From: an uncultured Roseateles sp.
GTDB lineage: Bacteria; Pseudomonadota; Gammaproteobacteria; Burkholderiales; Burkholderiaceae_C
Assembly (NCBI RefSeq): GCF_945956965.1
Contig: NZ_CAMFJS010000022.1
Coordinates: 25,487-89,486 of the forward strand
Direction of reading: 5' to 3'
Length of the DNA: 64,000 nucleotides
The notes beneath the pieces were generated by a model. It searched no databases and was not told the DNA's origin. It saw only the letters and a list, made by a program, of their open reading frames with translations. Below are positions 37,141 through 46,164 of the stretch, piece after piece. The first letter of the stretch is position 1, and each line of letters begins with the position of its first letter. A program made the position numbers and the translations under genes.

Positions 37141-40100
37141 TCAGCTGCGGCTGGCGGTCGCCAGCGCCTTGATACCGTCCAGCAATTGCTTGGCCGCTTT
37201 CTGCTCGGCGCTTTGCACGGCCGTGCTGGCATGGCTGACGCTTTGGTAGGGCTCCAGGGTGAAGCGGGCTTGCTTGTAGACCGTGTCCCACATGGCAAGG
37301 CCCGGCACGCGGGTCTTAAGCCCTTGCAGGCTTTGCAGGATGGCGCCTGCCGCGCTGGCCAGGCTGGATTGGCTGAGTGCTTGCAGCATGTCCAGCTCGG
37401 TTTGCCCCACCACCGACCAGAAGTCCGGCTTGCGCGCATTGGTCTCGGTCAAAGAGTCTCGCGCCAGCTTGAAGGCCTCGGCGCTCAACTCAGTGGAGGC
37501 GTCGGCGCTTTCTGAGCTAGTGATCGTTCGGCCCGCCTGGAAGGCCAGGCGCAGCTCGATGGCCATCGCGTTCATGCGCGGGTAGAACAGCTCAGAACCC
37601 TGTATCGCCAAGCAGCGCTGCGCAGCCTGGCTGTAGTGCTGGGCGGCTTTGCTCAGCGCCTCGGTGACCGCGGGCTGCGCCGCTTTGCCAGGGGCTTGTT
37701 TCTGCTCCAGCACCATGGCCAGATGTTTCCAGGCCGAGCCCATCAGGTTCTCGCGCTCCACCGTGGGCTGCACCGCCAGCACCCGTTCCAGCAAGCTGAT
37801 GCCGCTGCGGATGAGCGCGAGGTCGGCCTGCTGCTCGCCTTCGCGCACCAGCAGATTGCCGTATTGCTCGCTCGCTTTCAGCGAGGCGCTGCCGTCCTCG
37901 GCTTCCACGGCGACGCGGTACCACGCCAGCGCCGCCTTGCGTTCGCCCGCGCTGTTATAGGCCACGGCAAAGGCTTCTGCCACCGCGCCCATGCCACCCC
38001 ACAGGGGTTTGAACTCGGCCTCCAGATAGCGCAGCTTGTCGAGCGCGGCTTGGCGCTTTTGGGGTGAGCTCTTGCCGTACTGGGCACGCACGGCAATGTT
38101 TTCCAGCGTCAGCGTCAGCGACACGGGCGAGGCCACCCCCGCCAGCTCATCGGTCAGCGGTGTGCTGGGGCGCTGGGCGTCAGCGCCTTCGCGGCGCCAG
38201 GTCCATTCCGGGTCGCCATAGCATTGGTAGGCGGCCCAGGTATTGCCCTGGCGGTTGGCGCTCCAGGCGGCTTCGCGGGCGCGGCCCACAGCTTCGATGA
38301 AGCGTGCGCCGGTGAGCAAGCTGGCGTAGAAGGTGATGGCAAAGACCTTGGCGGCTTCATCTTCCACGGCCCAGCCGGCCGCCACCACGCAGCGCACGCC
38401 CACCTTGATCAAGGCCTCCGCCGTGTTGGCGGCAAAGCTGGCCCGGTCGTAGCGGCTGCTGCTGCCGTTGCTTGATTCGGTTTGCAGCACGGCATTGGGG
38501 TCGCGGCCAGCCAGGTGGCAGCAATTCAAAAACACCAGCTCCGGCACCACCCGCATGGACTTGACCTCGGCGGCGCTGAGGTAGGTGTTCTGGCCCGAGA
38601 GCACCACCCCGCCGTCCGGCCCCGGCGCGCCATGGCCGGCAATGTGGATGGCGCGGTAATTGCGCTCGAACAAGGCGTTGATGATGGTCTGCGCATCGTT
38701 CTGCTCGGCCAGCAGATTGACCAGCTCGGCACCGTCGCGGCTGGCTTCGCGGCCCAAGCCACTGCTCAGCTGCTGGGCCACGGCCAGGGCCTCTTGCCGC
38801 GCGCCTTCCAGACGCGGGTAGAGGGCGGGGTCGCACAGCGGCTCGCCAATCACCAGCACATGGTCGTCCGCGCTGGCATCGCGCGGCTCGGCGCGGTAGT
38901 CCTCCAGTTGCAGCTTGCGGATCAGCTTGGTGCGAATGGCCCAGGGGCGCTTGTCCTCGCCGCTGTCCAGGGGATTGGTGTTGAGCAATTCCCAGGGGAT
39001 GCCGGCGGTGGCGGGTTCCAGCTCGATCACCAGCTCGCTGCTGCCGCCCAGAAAGGGCTCCATCTCGACCGGGATCAGCAGATTGAACAGGGTGCGGCCG
39101 ATTTGGGTGTCGGTATTGGCGTCGTTGGAGGCGCGGGCCACGAACTCGCGCAGCAGGGCGCCTTGGGCGTGTTGCTCACGCAACTCGCTGCGGGCGCGTT
39201 TGGTGTTGAGTTTGTAGGCGATGACGGGTTGATCCGGCTTGCCGCCGGGCACGGCCAGGGCGCTGATGAAGTCGTAATTGCTGCCGCGGTAATTCGAGTC
39301 CAGCATGCGCCGCATCGCACCCGGCCCTGAGCTGACCTTGCCGACCAGCTTGTAGCTGCCCGGGCTGGCGGCTTCAAGTTGCTGCAGGGCGCGCCAGGCA
39401 TCGCCGGCGCGGTCCAGGTAGAGCTCGGTCAGGGTCAGGCGGCTGAGTTGCGGCCAGCCCGTGCCTTGCAATTTCTGCTTGGCAGCCCAAGCGCCCTGGG
39501 CAATGGCTTGCGCGGCCGCGCCGGTGGTGATGCCGGTGCCGCCGCTGCCGATCAAGGTGGCGGCCAGCTCGAACTCCAGCGGTGCGGCAGCCTCACCGTT
39601 GGCGGCGCCAGTGGCTTGCTCCGACAGGCGCTGGGCATAGGCCAGAACACCCTGGCGCACGGTGAAGATCAGCTCGCTGGTGCGCAGCTTGCCCTCTTCA
39701 CCGAGGCCCACCACGATGGCGGCTTGCGGCCTGGCCATCTGGAAGGGGTTGTCAGGGTGCGGGCGCTGGTTGCCGAAGATTTGATGCGAGCCCACCGCGT
39801 CGGGGTACAAGCCCGCCGCCAGCGCGCGGCTCATGCCTTGGTTGACCAGGGCGTCAATCACTTCCTCGGCCCCGGTCAGGGTCATCGATCGGTAGTGACC
39901 CACCAGCAGCGGCTGCTGCACAAAGCGCAGGTCGGCATTCAGCACCGTCATCTGCAGCGCACGCGAGCCCTGGTCAGCCGCCACACGCTTGGCGCTGTGG
40001 CGGGCCAGGCCCATCACATCGCCGGCATCCGAGGGCGGCAGCGAGGCCTGCAAGCCGCGCGATGGGCGGCTGCGTTGCAGCTGCGCGGCGGGAGCGGCTG

Positions 40101-42816
40101 TGGCGCTGCCTGCCGCGCGCGAGGCCCGCGCCTCCAGGGGCTCCAGCGCGCGGGTGTCGCCGGTCTGCAGCAACTCGACGTAAGCGGCAAAGGCCTCCGC
40201 CACATCGGGCAATTTGCCATGCTCGGCGTCCAGCTTCCAGGTCCGCAGGCCCAGCTGGGTGGCGCTGGCCAGGGTGACGCGGCCATCACCATCGTCGGGC
40301 GTGTCCAGATACTCCAGGCCATCGTTCGGATCCAGCCGGATGCCGGCCGGGGTGAAGCTGGCGTGGCCGACCACCAGCAGCATTTTTTGCTTGTCCAGGC
40401 CGAGCTGGCCGATCTGGGCGTCGAGCCGGCGGCGCAGGGCCACGGCCTGGTCCAGCACCTTTTGCGGCGGCGCGCCCCAGGTGTAGATGCTGATCTGTGA
40501 TTCCAGCTGATGCCAGACGCTGTGATCACGCAGGATGGCGATGTCCTGGTCGGCCAGCTTCTGCCAGGTCTCGGCCCGGTCCAGACCCAGCTGCGGGTCC
40601 AGCAAACCGTCTTGCAGCTGCATAAAGCCAGGCATGCCGGCCATCATCTTGCGCGCGGCGCCCTTGTCGAACAGGGCGCCAAAGGCCACCAAGGCATTGC
40701 CAAAGGTATCGTCGCCTGAGAGGGTCTGCATCGGCGCCCAGGAGCCGCCGTTGGGCGTGCCCAGCATCAGCAGGCGGGCGTCCGGGTGGGCCATCATGCG
40801 GCGCCAGGTGGCGGGGGCTTCCAGCTGCATGGTGCGGGCCACCAGGCCGCCCATCGAATGGGCAATGATGCGCACTGGCTGGCCGCTGTTGCGGCGGGCG
40901 GCGATGGCTGCGTCTACCGCCTGGCCCAGGCGCCTCGCCTCGTCTTCAATCGGGCGGCGCCAGTCGAAGGCGAAGGGGATCACCTCGTGCGTGTCGGCCA
41001 GGCGCTCGATCAGCGCGTCATAGCAGCTGCCGATGGGGCCATCGGGCGCGAATTCATTGACGGTTTTTTCATCCCAGGCCAGCTTCATCAAGCCGTTGAC
41101 GAAGCGAAAGCCCAGCCAGATGCGACTGCCATTGCGCTTGATATTGCTGCCCAAAATGCCCGGCAACACAAACACCGCCGGCCGCTTGGCGGCTTGCTCG
41201 GCGCGCTGGGCTTGTTCGGCGGGGGTGGGCTCAGCCGTGTCGCTACCGAACCAGCCGCGTGAGCGGGCCACTGCCAAGGCGGCGCGCGTGCCGCTGGCGT
41301 CCTTGCCTTGCCAGGAAAGCGGGCCGATGGGGCCGAATTCGGCCGGCGCAGCCTCGATCAGCGCGCTGCTGATGGCGGCCACCGTGCGTTCATTGCTGAA
41401 GTAATTGAAGTGGTTGGTCTTGCCACTACGGTCAAGGATGAAGCTGGCCGCGCCGGCGCCGCTGCGTGGGTTGCCGCCGTACATCGAACGGGTCTGCACG
41501 ACCAGATCGTTATCGGTCCAGTAGAACGCATCCGACAGCAAGGTCTTGAGCCAGGAGCCGATGGAATCACCCTCTAGGTCGCCGGCCACCACGCGCAACT
41601 CGCCCGGCAGCTGGACTTCGCTGCGGTTCAGCCAGGCAACGACCGGGCTCTCCGGCATCATGGCTTCCAGGCCAGGCAGCTCGGCGGGGTCGGTGCGGCG
41701 CCGTGCCACCTCGTGCAAAAAGTCCACCAGTTCCGGCGCCACCGGCACGCTGGCGAGTTGCAAGCCCCACTGCAGCACCGAGAGGTAGGCGTCCAGGCGC
41801 TTAGACGCCAGCGTGGTGCCGCGCGCCGGGCAAGCCACCCGCACCACCCGCTCCAGCTTCAGGCCCTTGGCCTGCGCGGCCTTGACCAGGGCTTGCAGAT
41901 CGCGGCGGTGCGCCTCGTAGTTGTCCCCGGCGAATAGGGCCAGTTCTTCCTCGCTGAGCGCGCCGCCGCCGCAGGCACGGGCCAGCACTTCGGCCACCAG
42001 GCCGCCGCGCGAATGGGTCAGCAGATGCAGGCGGGCCCCGGCGGGCAGGGCGTTGACAAGAGTCAGCGCATTGGCAATCGGGCTCACGCCCATGGTCGGG
42101 TGGTCCAGTGCATAGACCCGGTTGGCGTAATGCGCGAACAGGCTGCGCACCTTGTCGGGGTGCTGCACGAAGAGCTTGCCGAAGGTGCTGACCGTGTCCA
42201 CAAACGTGCCGTGCACCAAGATCAGCAGCGGGCCGGCGTCGGCCGCGGCGGGCACTTGCTGCAGCGGGGTTTCATCCTTGAGCGGGCTGCGCAGCGAGGC
42301 CGGGGTCAGCGCGTAGACGCCGGCATTGACCTGGCCGTCTACCTTGCGGGTGATGGCGGCGGTGGCCAGGCTGACGGCCGGATCTTTCAGCAGGCCGCTC
42401 ACGACCTCGAAGGCACTCATCACCGCCGAGCCCATCCAGCCGCGCGTGGCGCCGCGTGTGGCTTTTTCTTCCAAACCGGGCCAGGCCAGATTGGCCGTCA
42501 CCGCGATCTCGTCGTCATCCTGCGTGGCCAGGGCGCTGCGGGTGGCGGCGCTGCTCTGCGCAAGCATCAGGTCGCGGGCCGCTTGGGGGTGCAAGACCAG
42601 GGTGGGGCCATTGGCCAGGGTCAGCAGCACCACGTCCTCACCCGGCCGGGCGCTGACGCGCTGGGCCGTGCCGCCAGCGCGTTGGCTGCTGAGCTGCACC
42701 TTGGCTTTGCTGATGCCGCGCTGCAGGCCGCCTGCTTGGCCGGCCCCTGCGGCCGAGCGGCTGGCCACCATCTGGCCGGGAATGAGGAAGGTGATGTCCT
42801 GTGACTTGCTGGCCAT
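37141..42816 (-). CDS. CHAT-domain protease fused to two lipase-like alpha/beta-hydrolase domains
   Basis: An 1891-residue multidomain protein. Residues 195-280 hold a first alpha/beta-hydrolase core (LLILVHGTF oxyanion strand, nucleophile elbow HSRGG with Ser269). Residues 545-700 hold a second, resembling lecithin:cholesterol acyltransferase (VFVLPGILGSNIKR, then AHSMGG with Ser654, GTPNGGSW). A middle region (about 950-1250) is unassigned. Residues about 1310-1530 form a CHAT (caspase HetF associated with TPRs) protease domain, with catalytic His1395 in HIAGHGAPG and Cys1433 in LNCCHLAGR. The last 340 residues are helical and TPR-like. No signal peptide or transmembrane helix is visible. 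CHAT proteases act in bacterial cell-death and defence systems; a role as a protease-regulated lipase here is inference. Confidence 0.9.
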   Translation of the reverse strand: MASKSQDITFLIPGQMVASRSAAGAGQAGGLQRGISKAKVQLSSQRAGGTAQRVSARPGEDVVLLTLANGPTLVLHPQAARDLMLAQSSAATRSALATQDDDEIAVTANLAWPGLEEKATRGATRGWMGSAVMSAFEVVSGLLKDPAVSLATAAITRKVDGQVNAGVYALTPASLRSPLKDETPLQQVPAAADAGPLLILVHGTFVDTVSTFGKLFVQHPDKVRSLFAHYANRVYALDHPTMGVSPIANALTLVNALPAGARLHLLTHSRGGLVAEVLARACGGGALSEEELALFAGDNYEAHRRDLQALVKAAQAKGLKLERVVRVACPARGTTLASKRLDAYLSVLQWGLQLASVPVAPELVDFLHEVARRRTDPAELPGLEAMMPESPVVAWLNRSEVQLPGELRVVAGDLEGDSIGSWLKTLLSDAFYWTDNDLVVQTRSMYGGNPRSGAGAASFILDRSGKTNHFNYFSNERTVAAISSALIEAAPAEFGPIGPLSWQGKDASGTRAALAVARSRGWFGSDTAEPTPAEQAQRAEQAAKRPAVFVLPGILGSNIKRNGSRIWLGFRFVNGLMKLAWDEKTVNEFAPDGPIGSCYDALIERLADTHEVIPFAFDWRRPIEDEARRLGQAVDAAIAARRNSGQPVRIIAHSMGGLVARTMQLEAPATWRRMMAHPDARLLMLGTPNGGSWAPMQTLSGDDTFGNALVAFGALFDKGAARKMMAGMPGFMQLQDGLLDPQLGLDRAETWQKLADQDIAILRDHSVWHQLESQISIYTWGAPPQKVLDQAVALRRRLDAQIGQLGLDKQKMLLVVGHASFTPAGIRLDPNDGLEYLDTPDDGDGRVTLASATQLGLRTWKLDAEHGKLPDVAEAFAAYVELLQTGDTRALEPLEARASRAAGSATAAPAAQLQRSRPSRGLQASLPPSDAGDVMGLARHSAKRVAADQGSRALQMTVLNADLRFVQQPLLVGHYRSMTLTGAEEVIDALVNQGMSRALAAGLYPDAVGSHQIFGNQRPHPDNPFQMARPQAAIVVGLGEEGKLRTSELIFTVRQGVLAYAQRLSEQATGAANGEAAAPLEFELAATLIGSGGTGITTGAAAQAIAQGAWAAKQKLQGTGWPQLSRLTLTELYLDRAGDAWRALQQLEAASPGSYKLVGKVSSGPGAMRRMLDSNYRGSNYDFISALAVPGGKPDQPVIAYKLNTKRARSELREQHAQGALLREFVARASNDANTDTQIGRTLFNLLIPVEMEPFLGGSSELVIELEPATAGIPWELLNTNPLDSGEDKRPWAIRTKLIRKLQLEDYRAEPRDASADDHVLVIGEPLCDPALYPRLEGARQEALAVAQQLSSGLGREASRDGAELVNLLAEQNDAQTIINALFERNYRAIHIAGHGAPGPDGGVVLSGQNTYLSAAEVKSMRVVPELVFLNCCHLAGRDPNAVLQTESSNGSSSRYDRASFAANTAEALIKVGVRCVVAAGWAVEDEAAKVFAITFYASLLTGARFIEAVGRAREAAWSANRQGNTWAAYQCYGDPEWTWRREGADAQRPSTPLTDELAGVASPVSLTLTLENIAVRAQYGKSSPQKRQAALDKLRYLEAEFKPLWGGMGAVAEAFAVAYNSAGERKAALAWYRVAVEAEDGSASLKASEQYGNLLVREGEQQADLALIRSGISLLERVLAVQPTVERENLMGSAWKHLAMVLEQKQAPGKAAQPAVTEALSKAAQHYSQAAQRCLAIQGSELFYPRMNAMAIELRLAFQAGRTITSSESADASTELSAEAFKLARDSLTETNARKPDFWSVVGQTELDMLQALSQSSLASAAGAILQSLQGLKTRVPGLAMWDTVYKQARFTLEPYQSVSHASTAVQSAEQKAAKQLLDGIKALATASRS

Positions 42817-42966
42817 GGCATGCGCTCCGGGTCAATCGTGGCGAACCGGCAGATGCTAACGGCAATGCGTGGGCTGCGGCAGCCTGCGGGGGCTGGTGCA
42901 GGCAGGGTGTCCCTAGCTTGATGGAGATTGATGAAGCAAGCGTCGCCCATTGCCGCGGCCCGGCTT

Positions 42967-43033
42967 CGCCGCCGCGCCCGCTTTGAAAGCAAACCGGCTT
43001 TGACCCAGCGCAAACCGCCGCCGCGCCCGCTTT
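42967..43033. repeat. 18-bp direct repeat between CHAT gene and Crp/Fnr regulator
   Basis: CGCCGCCGCGCCCGCTTT occurs at 42967-42984 and again at 43016-43033, starts 49 bases apart, in the divergent promoter region. The spacing is near five helical turns. AAAGC/GCTTT also forms a small inverted repeat after the first copy. Confidence 0.6.
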
Positions 43034-43109
43034 TGCGTTGCCTCAAAAGCAGGCTTCAACCGCGGCCTCAAAGTCGAAGTGCATTGACTCAGCAGCCTTG
43101 GAGATGACC

Positions 43110-43958
43110 ATGCCTCATGCCTCTTCCCTCGCAAGCAACTTGCCTTCCGCTGGCTTGAGTGCCGCCCCGCGCCCGCGCCGTGCTGCGCGCAAGCCCGGCC
43201 TTGGTGCCTCGGCCAGCCAGAAGCCTGAGGCCGGTGCCATGCCGCAGGACCTTCCTTCGCAAGCGCAGCTGCGCCAGATCTTGCTGGCGGCCTGCCCGGC
43301 GGGGCAGCTCAGCGAACCGGCCCTGGCCAGCTTGTTGGGTCTGGGCTTTATGAATGTCTTGCCGGCCAAGTCCATGTGCTTGCTGGCTTCGCAGCGCGCC
43401 GAAGGCCTGTGGCTGCTGCTGCGTGGCATCGTCAGCGTTGGGCGGCATGACGCGCAAATGCAGTGGAGCCAGCGCTGCACGGTGCATGCCGAGGAATGGA
43501 TAGACGCCGAGAGCGCCTGGCTGGGTGGCAACTATCTGGACAACGCGCGTGCCGAGACCGAAGTCTTGCTGTGGTTCTTCCCGCTGCCGGCGCTGGAGCG
43601 GGCCATTGCGGCCGAGCCGGCCTTGGCGCGCAGCTTGCTGGCAGTGGGGGCTGAGCGGCTCCAACGCGCTGTCGGTGGCGCCCAGGACTTGCTGGCCAAG
43701 CATGTCTTGGCGCGCTGCGCCGCCTGGCTGCTGGAGGAATTGCGGGCGCTGGGCCAGGGCGAGAGCAGCAGCACGGCCCAGACGCAGCTGGTGCTGAGCC
43801 AGCGCAAATGCGCCATTGCCTCGCAGCTGGGTACCTCGCCTGAGACCTTTTCGCGCAGCCTGCGGCAGTTGCGCGAGATGGGGGTGATCGCCATCAAGGG
43901 CTACCGCATCTGGATCCTGGACCTGCCGGCCTTGATTGGTTTGGCGAAAGCGGTCTGA
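43110..43958 (+). CDS. Crp/Fnr family transcriptional regulator
   Basis: A 282-residue regulator with an extended Arg/Ala-rich N-terminal tail, a cyclic-nucleotide-binding-like beta-barrel (about 50-165; GLWLLLRGIVSVGRHD) and a dimerisation helix. A C-terminal Crp-type winged helix follows (SQRKCAIASQLGTSPETFSRSLRQLREMGVIAIKGYRIWI). It lacks the N-terminal cysteine cluster of FNR and the cAMP-contact residues are not clear, so the signal is unknown. GGAG at 43100-43103 places the start at ATG 43110 and not at the ATG six bases earlier. It is divergent from the CHAT-lipase gene across 293 bases containing an 18-bp direct repeat, so it may control that gene. Confidence 0.87.
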   Translation: MPHASSLASNLPSAGLSAAPRPRRAARKPGLGASASQKPEAGAMPQDLPSQAQLRQILLAACPAGQLSEPALASLLGLGFMNVLPAKSMCLLASQRAEGLWLLLRGIVSVGRHDAQMQWSQRCTVHAEEWIDAESAWLGGNYLDNARAETEVLLWFFPLPALERAIAAEPALARSLLAVGAERLQRAVGGAQDLLAKHVLARCAAWLLEELRALGQGESSSTAQTQLVLSQRKCAIASQLGTSPETFSRSLRQLREMGVIAIKGYRIWILDLPALIGLAKAV

Positions 43959-44129
43959 ATTTGCTGCGTTGATTTGAGGGGGATGGCGGAGCGCCGGCCA
44001 TGTCCGCCGCAGCGCTCGTATGCGTCTGGGCGGTCGCTGCCCTCAAATCTGCTCCCGCAGGCGGGGCGCCAGTAATTCATCGCTCGCCAGTCTGCGCCAG
44101 CAGGGCGCGTTTTCGTCATTGATCCATTA

Positions 44130-44147
44130 ATTCCATAGTTATGGAAT
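44130..44147. promoter_or_regulatory. ArsR operator palindrome
   Basis: A perfect inverted repeat ATTCCATA-GT-TATGGAAT lies immediately upstream of arsR (start 44157), overlapping a TATGGA/AATAAT -10-like sequence. ArsR repressors bind such dyads at their own promoters and are released by arsenite. The arsR ATG is only ten bases past the repeat and has no Shine-Dalgarno sequence, so the transcript may be leaderless or nearly so. Confidence 0.75.
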
Positions 44148-44156
44148 AATCGATCT

Positions 44157-44480
44157 ATGAATGAAGAACTCGTGGTCCGATCCCTTGCTGCCCTGGCTCA
44201 GGCCCATCGCCTGCGGGCCTTCCGTTTGCTGGTAGTGGCGGGCGCCGAAGGTTTGACGCCGGGCGCCTTGGCCGAAGCCCTGGAGCTGCCAGCGGCCACC
44301 TTGTCCTTTCATTTGAAGGAGCTGATGCAAGCCGGCTTGCTGAGCCAGCAGCGCCTGGGCCGCAATCTGGTCTACCGCGCTGACTTCTCGCAGATGAATG
44401 GCTTGCTGGCTTATCTGACGGAGAACTGCTGCCAGGGCGAGGCGTGCATCCCGGCCTCGGCATCGGGCTGCGGCTGCTGA
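44157..44480 (+). CDS. arsR: Arsenic-responsive repressor ArsR
   Basis: A 107-residue ArsR/SmtB winged-helix repressor with recognition helix region LPAATLSFHLKELMQAGLLSQQRLGRN. It lacks the classical ELCVCDL metal site in the DNA-binding helix. Its C terminus carries a CC-x4-C cluster (Cys91, Cys92, Cys97) plus two further cysteines (CGC), as in the C-terminal-site ArsR group exemplified by Acidithiobacillus ferrooxidans. It heads the locus arsR-arsC-acr3-arsH, all plus strand, and should be released from the upstream palindrome by As(III). Confidence 0.92.
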   Translation: MNEELVVRSLAALAQAHRLRAFRLLVVAGAEGLTPGALAEALELPAATLSFHLKELMQAGLLSQQRLGRNLVYRADFSQMNGLLAYLTENCCQGEACIPASASGCGC

Positions 44481-44547
44481 ACTGAGCCGGGATGCCGCAC
44501 GCCGCCCCCGCCCGCCACGTCGTTCCCAAATTCCACCCGCCATCCCC

Positions 44548-45060
44548 ATGACGATCAATATCCTCATCCTCTGCACCCACAACTCCGCGCGCAGCGTGCT
44601 GGCCGAGGGCATGCTCAACCACCTGGCCAAGAAGCTGGGCCGTGATGTGCGGGCCTTCAGCGCCGGCAGTGCGCCGAGCGGGCGGCTGAACCCTTTTGCG
44701 CTTGAAGCGCTGAGCGAGGCCGGCGTTGACATCAGTGGCTACCGCAGCAAGAGCTGGGACGAGTTCACCACGCCGGAGGCGCCGCCTTTGTCCCTTGTGA
44801 TCACCGTGTGCGATAGCGCGGCTGCGGAGCAATGCCCGGTGTTTTTCGGCGCGCCTTCTGCCCAGGGTCAGCCGATGAAAGTCCATTGGGGCTACCCGGA
44901 CCCCTCCAATGCTGAGGGTGGCGACGAAGGCAAGCGCCGAGCCTTTGAGCTGACGCGCCAAGCCATCGGCTACCGCATGCTGCAGTTGCTGGCTTTGCCC
45001 TTGGAAAGCATGGACCGCGCCGCCTGCCAGGCCGCCTTGGCTGAAATCGGCCGCAGCTGA
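44548..45060 (+). CDS. arsC: Arsenate reductase ArsC, thioredoxin-coupled type
   Basis: Reduces arsenate to arsenite, using a low-molecular-weight-phosphatase fold and thioredoxin as reductant. The 170-residue product has the P-loop CTHNSARS beginning at Cys9. The relay cysteines Cys88 and Cys96 are in TVCDSAAAEQCP, the triple-cysteine arrangement of thioredoxin-linked enzymes. It also has a proline-rich DP segment (GYPDPSNAEGGDEGKRRAF). It lies between arsR and acr3 with short gaps (67 and 21 bases), so the three form an operon supplying arsenite to the pump. Confidence 0.93.
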   Translation: MTINILILCTHNSARSVLAEGMLNHLAKKLGRDVRAFSAGSAPSGRLNPFALEALSEAGVDISGYRSKSWDEFTTPEAPPLSLVITVCDSAAAEQCPVFFGAPSAQGQPMKVHWGYPDPSNAEGGDEGKRRAFELTRQAIGYRMLQLLALPLESMDRAACQAALAEIGRS

Positions 45061-45081
45061 AACCCGCGAGAGAAAACAAGC

Positions 45082-46164
45082 ATGAGCACCAGCACTTTGC
45101 CAAGGCCCCCTGAGGCCCCCGCAGCGCCCGCACCCATGAGCATCTTCGAGCGCTATCTGACCGTTTGGGTCTTTCTTTGCATCATCGCCGGCATCGCGCT
45201 CGGCCAGTTACTGCCAGGGCCTTTCCAGGCCGTGGGCCAGATGGAAATCGCCAAGGTCAATCTGCCGGTTGGCCTGCTGATTTGGGTGATGATCATCCCT
45301 ATGCTGCTGAAGGTGGACTTCGCCGCGCTGTCGCAGGTGAAGCAGCATTGGCGCGGGATTGGCGTCACGCTGTTTGTGAACTGGGCGGTCAAGCCTTTCT
45401 CGATGGCTTTGCTGGGCTGGATCTTCATCCGCCACGTCTTCGCCCCCTACCTGCCTGCCGATCAGGCTGACAGCTATATCGCCGGCCTGATTCTGCTGGC
45501 CGCCGCGCCTTGCACCGCGATGGTGTTTGTGTGGAGCCGGCTCACCGGCGGCAACCCGCTGTTCACGCTCTCGCAAGTGGCGCTGAACGACGCCATCATG
45601 GTGTTCGCCTTTGCGCCCATCGTGGCTTTGCTGCTCGGCCTGTCGGCCATCGTGGTGCCTTGGGACACGCTGATCACCTCGGTGGTGCTCTACATCGTCA
45701 TTCCGGTGGTACTGGCGCAGCTCTGGCGCAAGGCTTTGCTGCGCCGTGGCCCAGCGGTGTTTGATGCGGTGCTGGCCAAGATCGGCCCCTGGTCGATCAG
45801 CGCTTTGCTGGCCACGCTAGTGCTTTTGTTCGCCTTTCAGGGCAAGGCGATTCTGGAGCAGCCCTTGGTGATCGCGATGTTGGCCGTGCCCATCCTGATC
45901 CAGGTCTTTTTCAATTCGGGCCTGGCTTACTGGCTGAATCGGCGCCTGGGCGAGTCGCATGCTGTGGCCTGCCCCTCGGCCTTGATTGGCGCCAGCAATT
46001 TCTTCGAACTGGCCGTGGCCGCCGCCATCAGCTTGTTTGGCTTCGAGTCGGGTGCGGCGCTGGCCACCGTGGTGGGCGTGCTGATTGAAGTGCCGGTGAT
46101 GCTGCTGGTGGTCAAGCTGGTCAACGACAGCAAGGGCTGGTACGAGGCGGGGCAGAGGGCGTGA
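45082..46164 (+). CDS. acr3: Arsenite efflux transporter ACR3
   Basis: Inner-membrane arsenite/H+ antiporter of the ACR3 family (not ArsB). The 360 residues show ten hydrophobic helices. The essential cysteine is in AAPCTAMVFVWS at about residue 144, and the conserved acidic motif GASNFFELAVA is in the ninth helix. An AGAGAAAAC-like ribosome site precedes the ATG. It follows arsC by 21 bases. ArsA, encoded convergently downstream, may energise it, although most ArsA proteins are known with ArsB. Confidence 0.94.
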   Translation: MSTSTLPRPPEAPAAPAPMSIFERYLTVWVFLCIIAGIALGQLLPGPFQAVGQMEIAKVNLPVGLLIWVMIIPMLLKVDFAALSQVKQHWRGIGVTLFVNWAVKPFSMALLGWIFIRHVFAPYLPADQADSYIAGLILLAAAPCTAMVFVWSRLTGGNPLFTLSQVALNDAIMVFAFAPIVALLLGLSAIVVPWDTLITSVVLYIVIPVVLAQLWRKALLRRGPAVFDAVLAKIGPWSISALLATLVLLFAFQGKAILEQPLVIAMLAVPILIQVFFNSGLAYWLNRRLGESHAVACPSALIGASNFFELAVAAAISLFGFESGAALATVVGVLIEVPVMLLVVKLVNDSKGWYEAGQRA

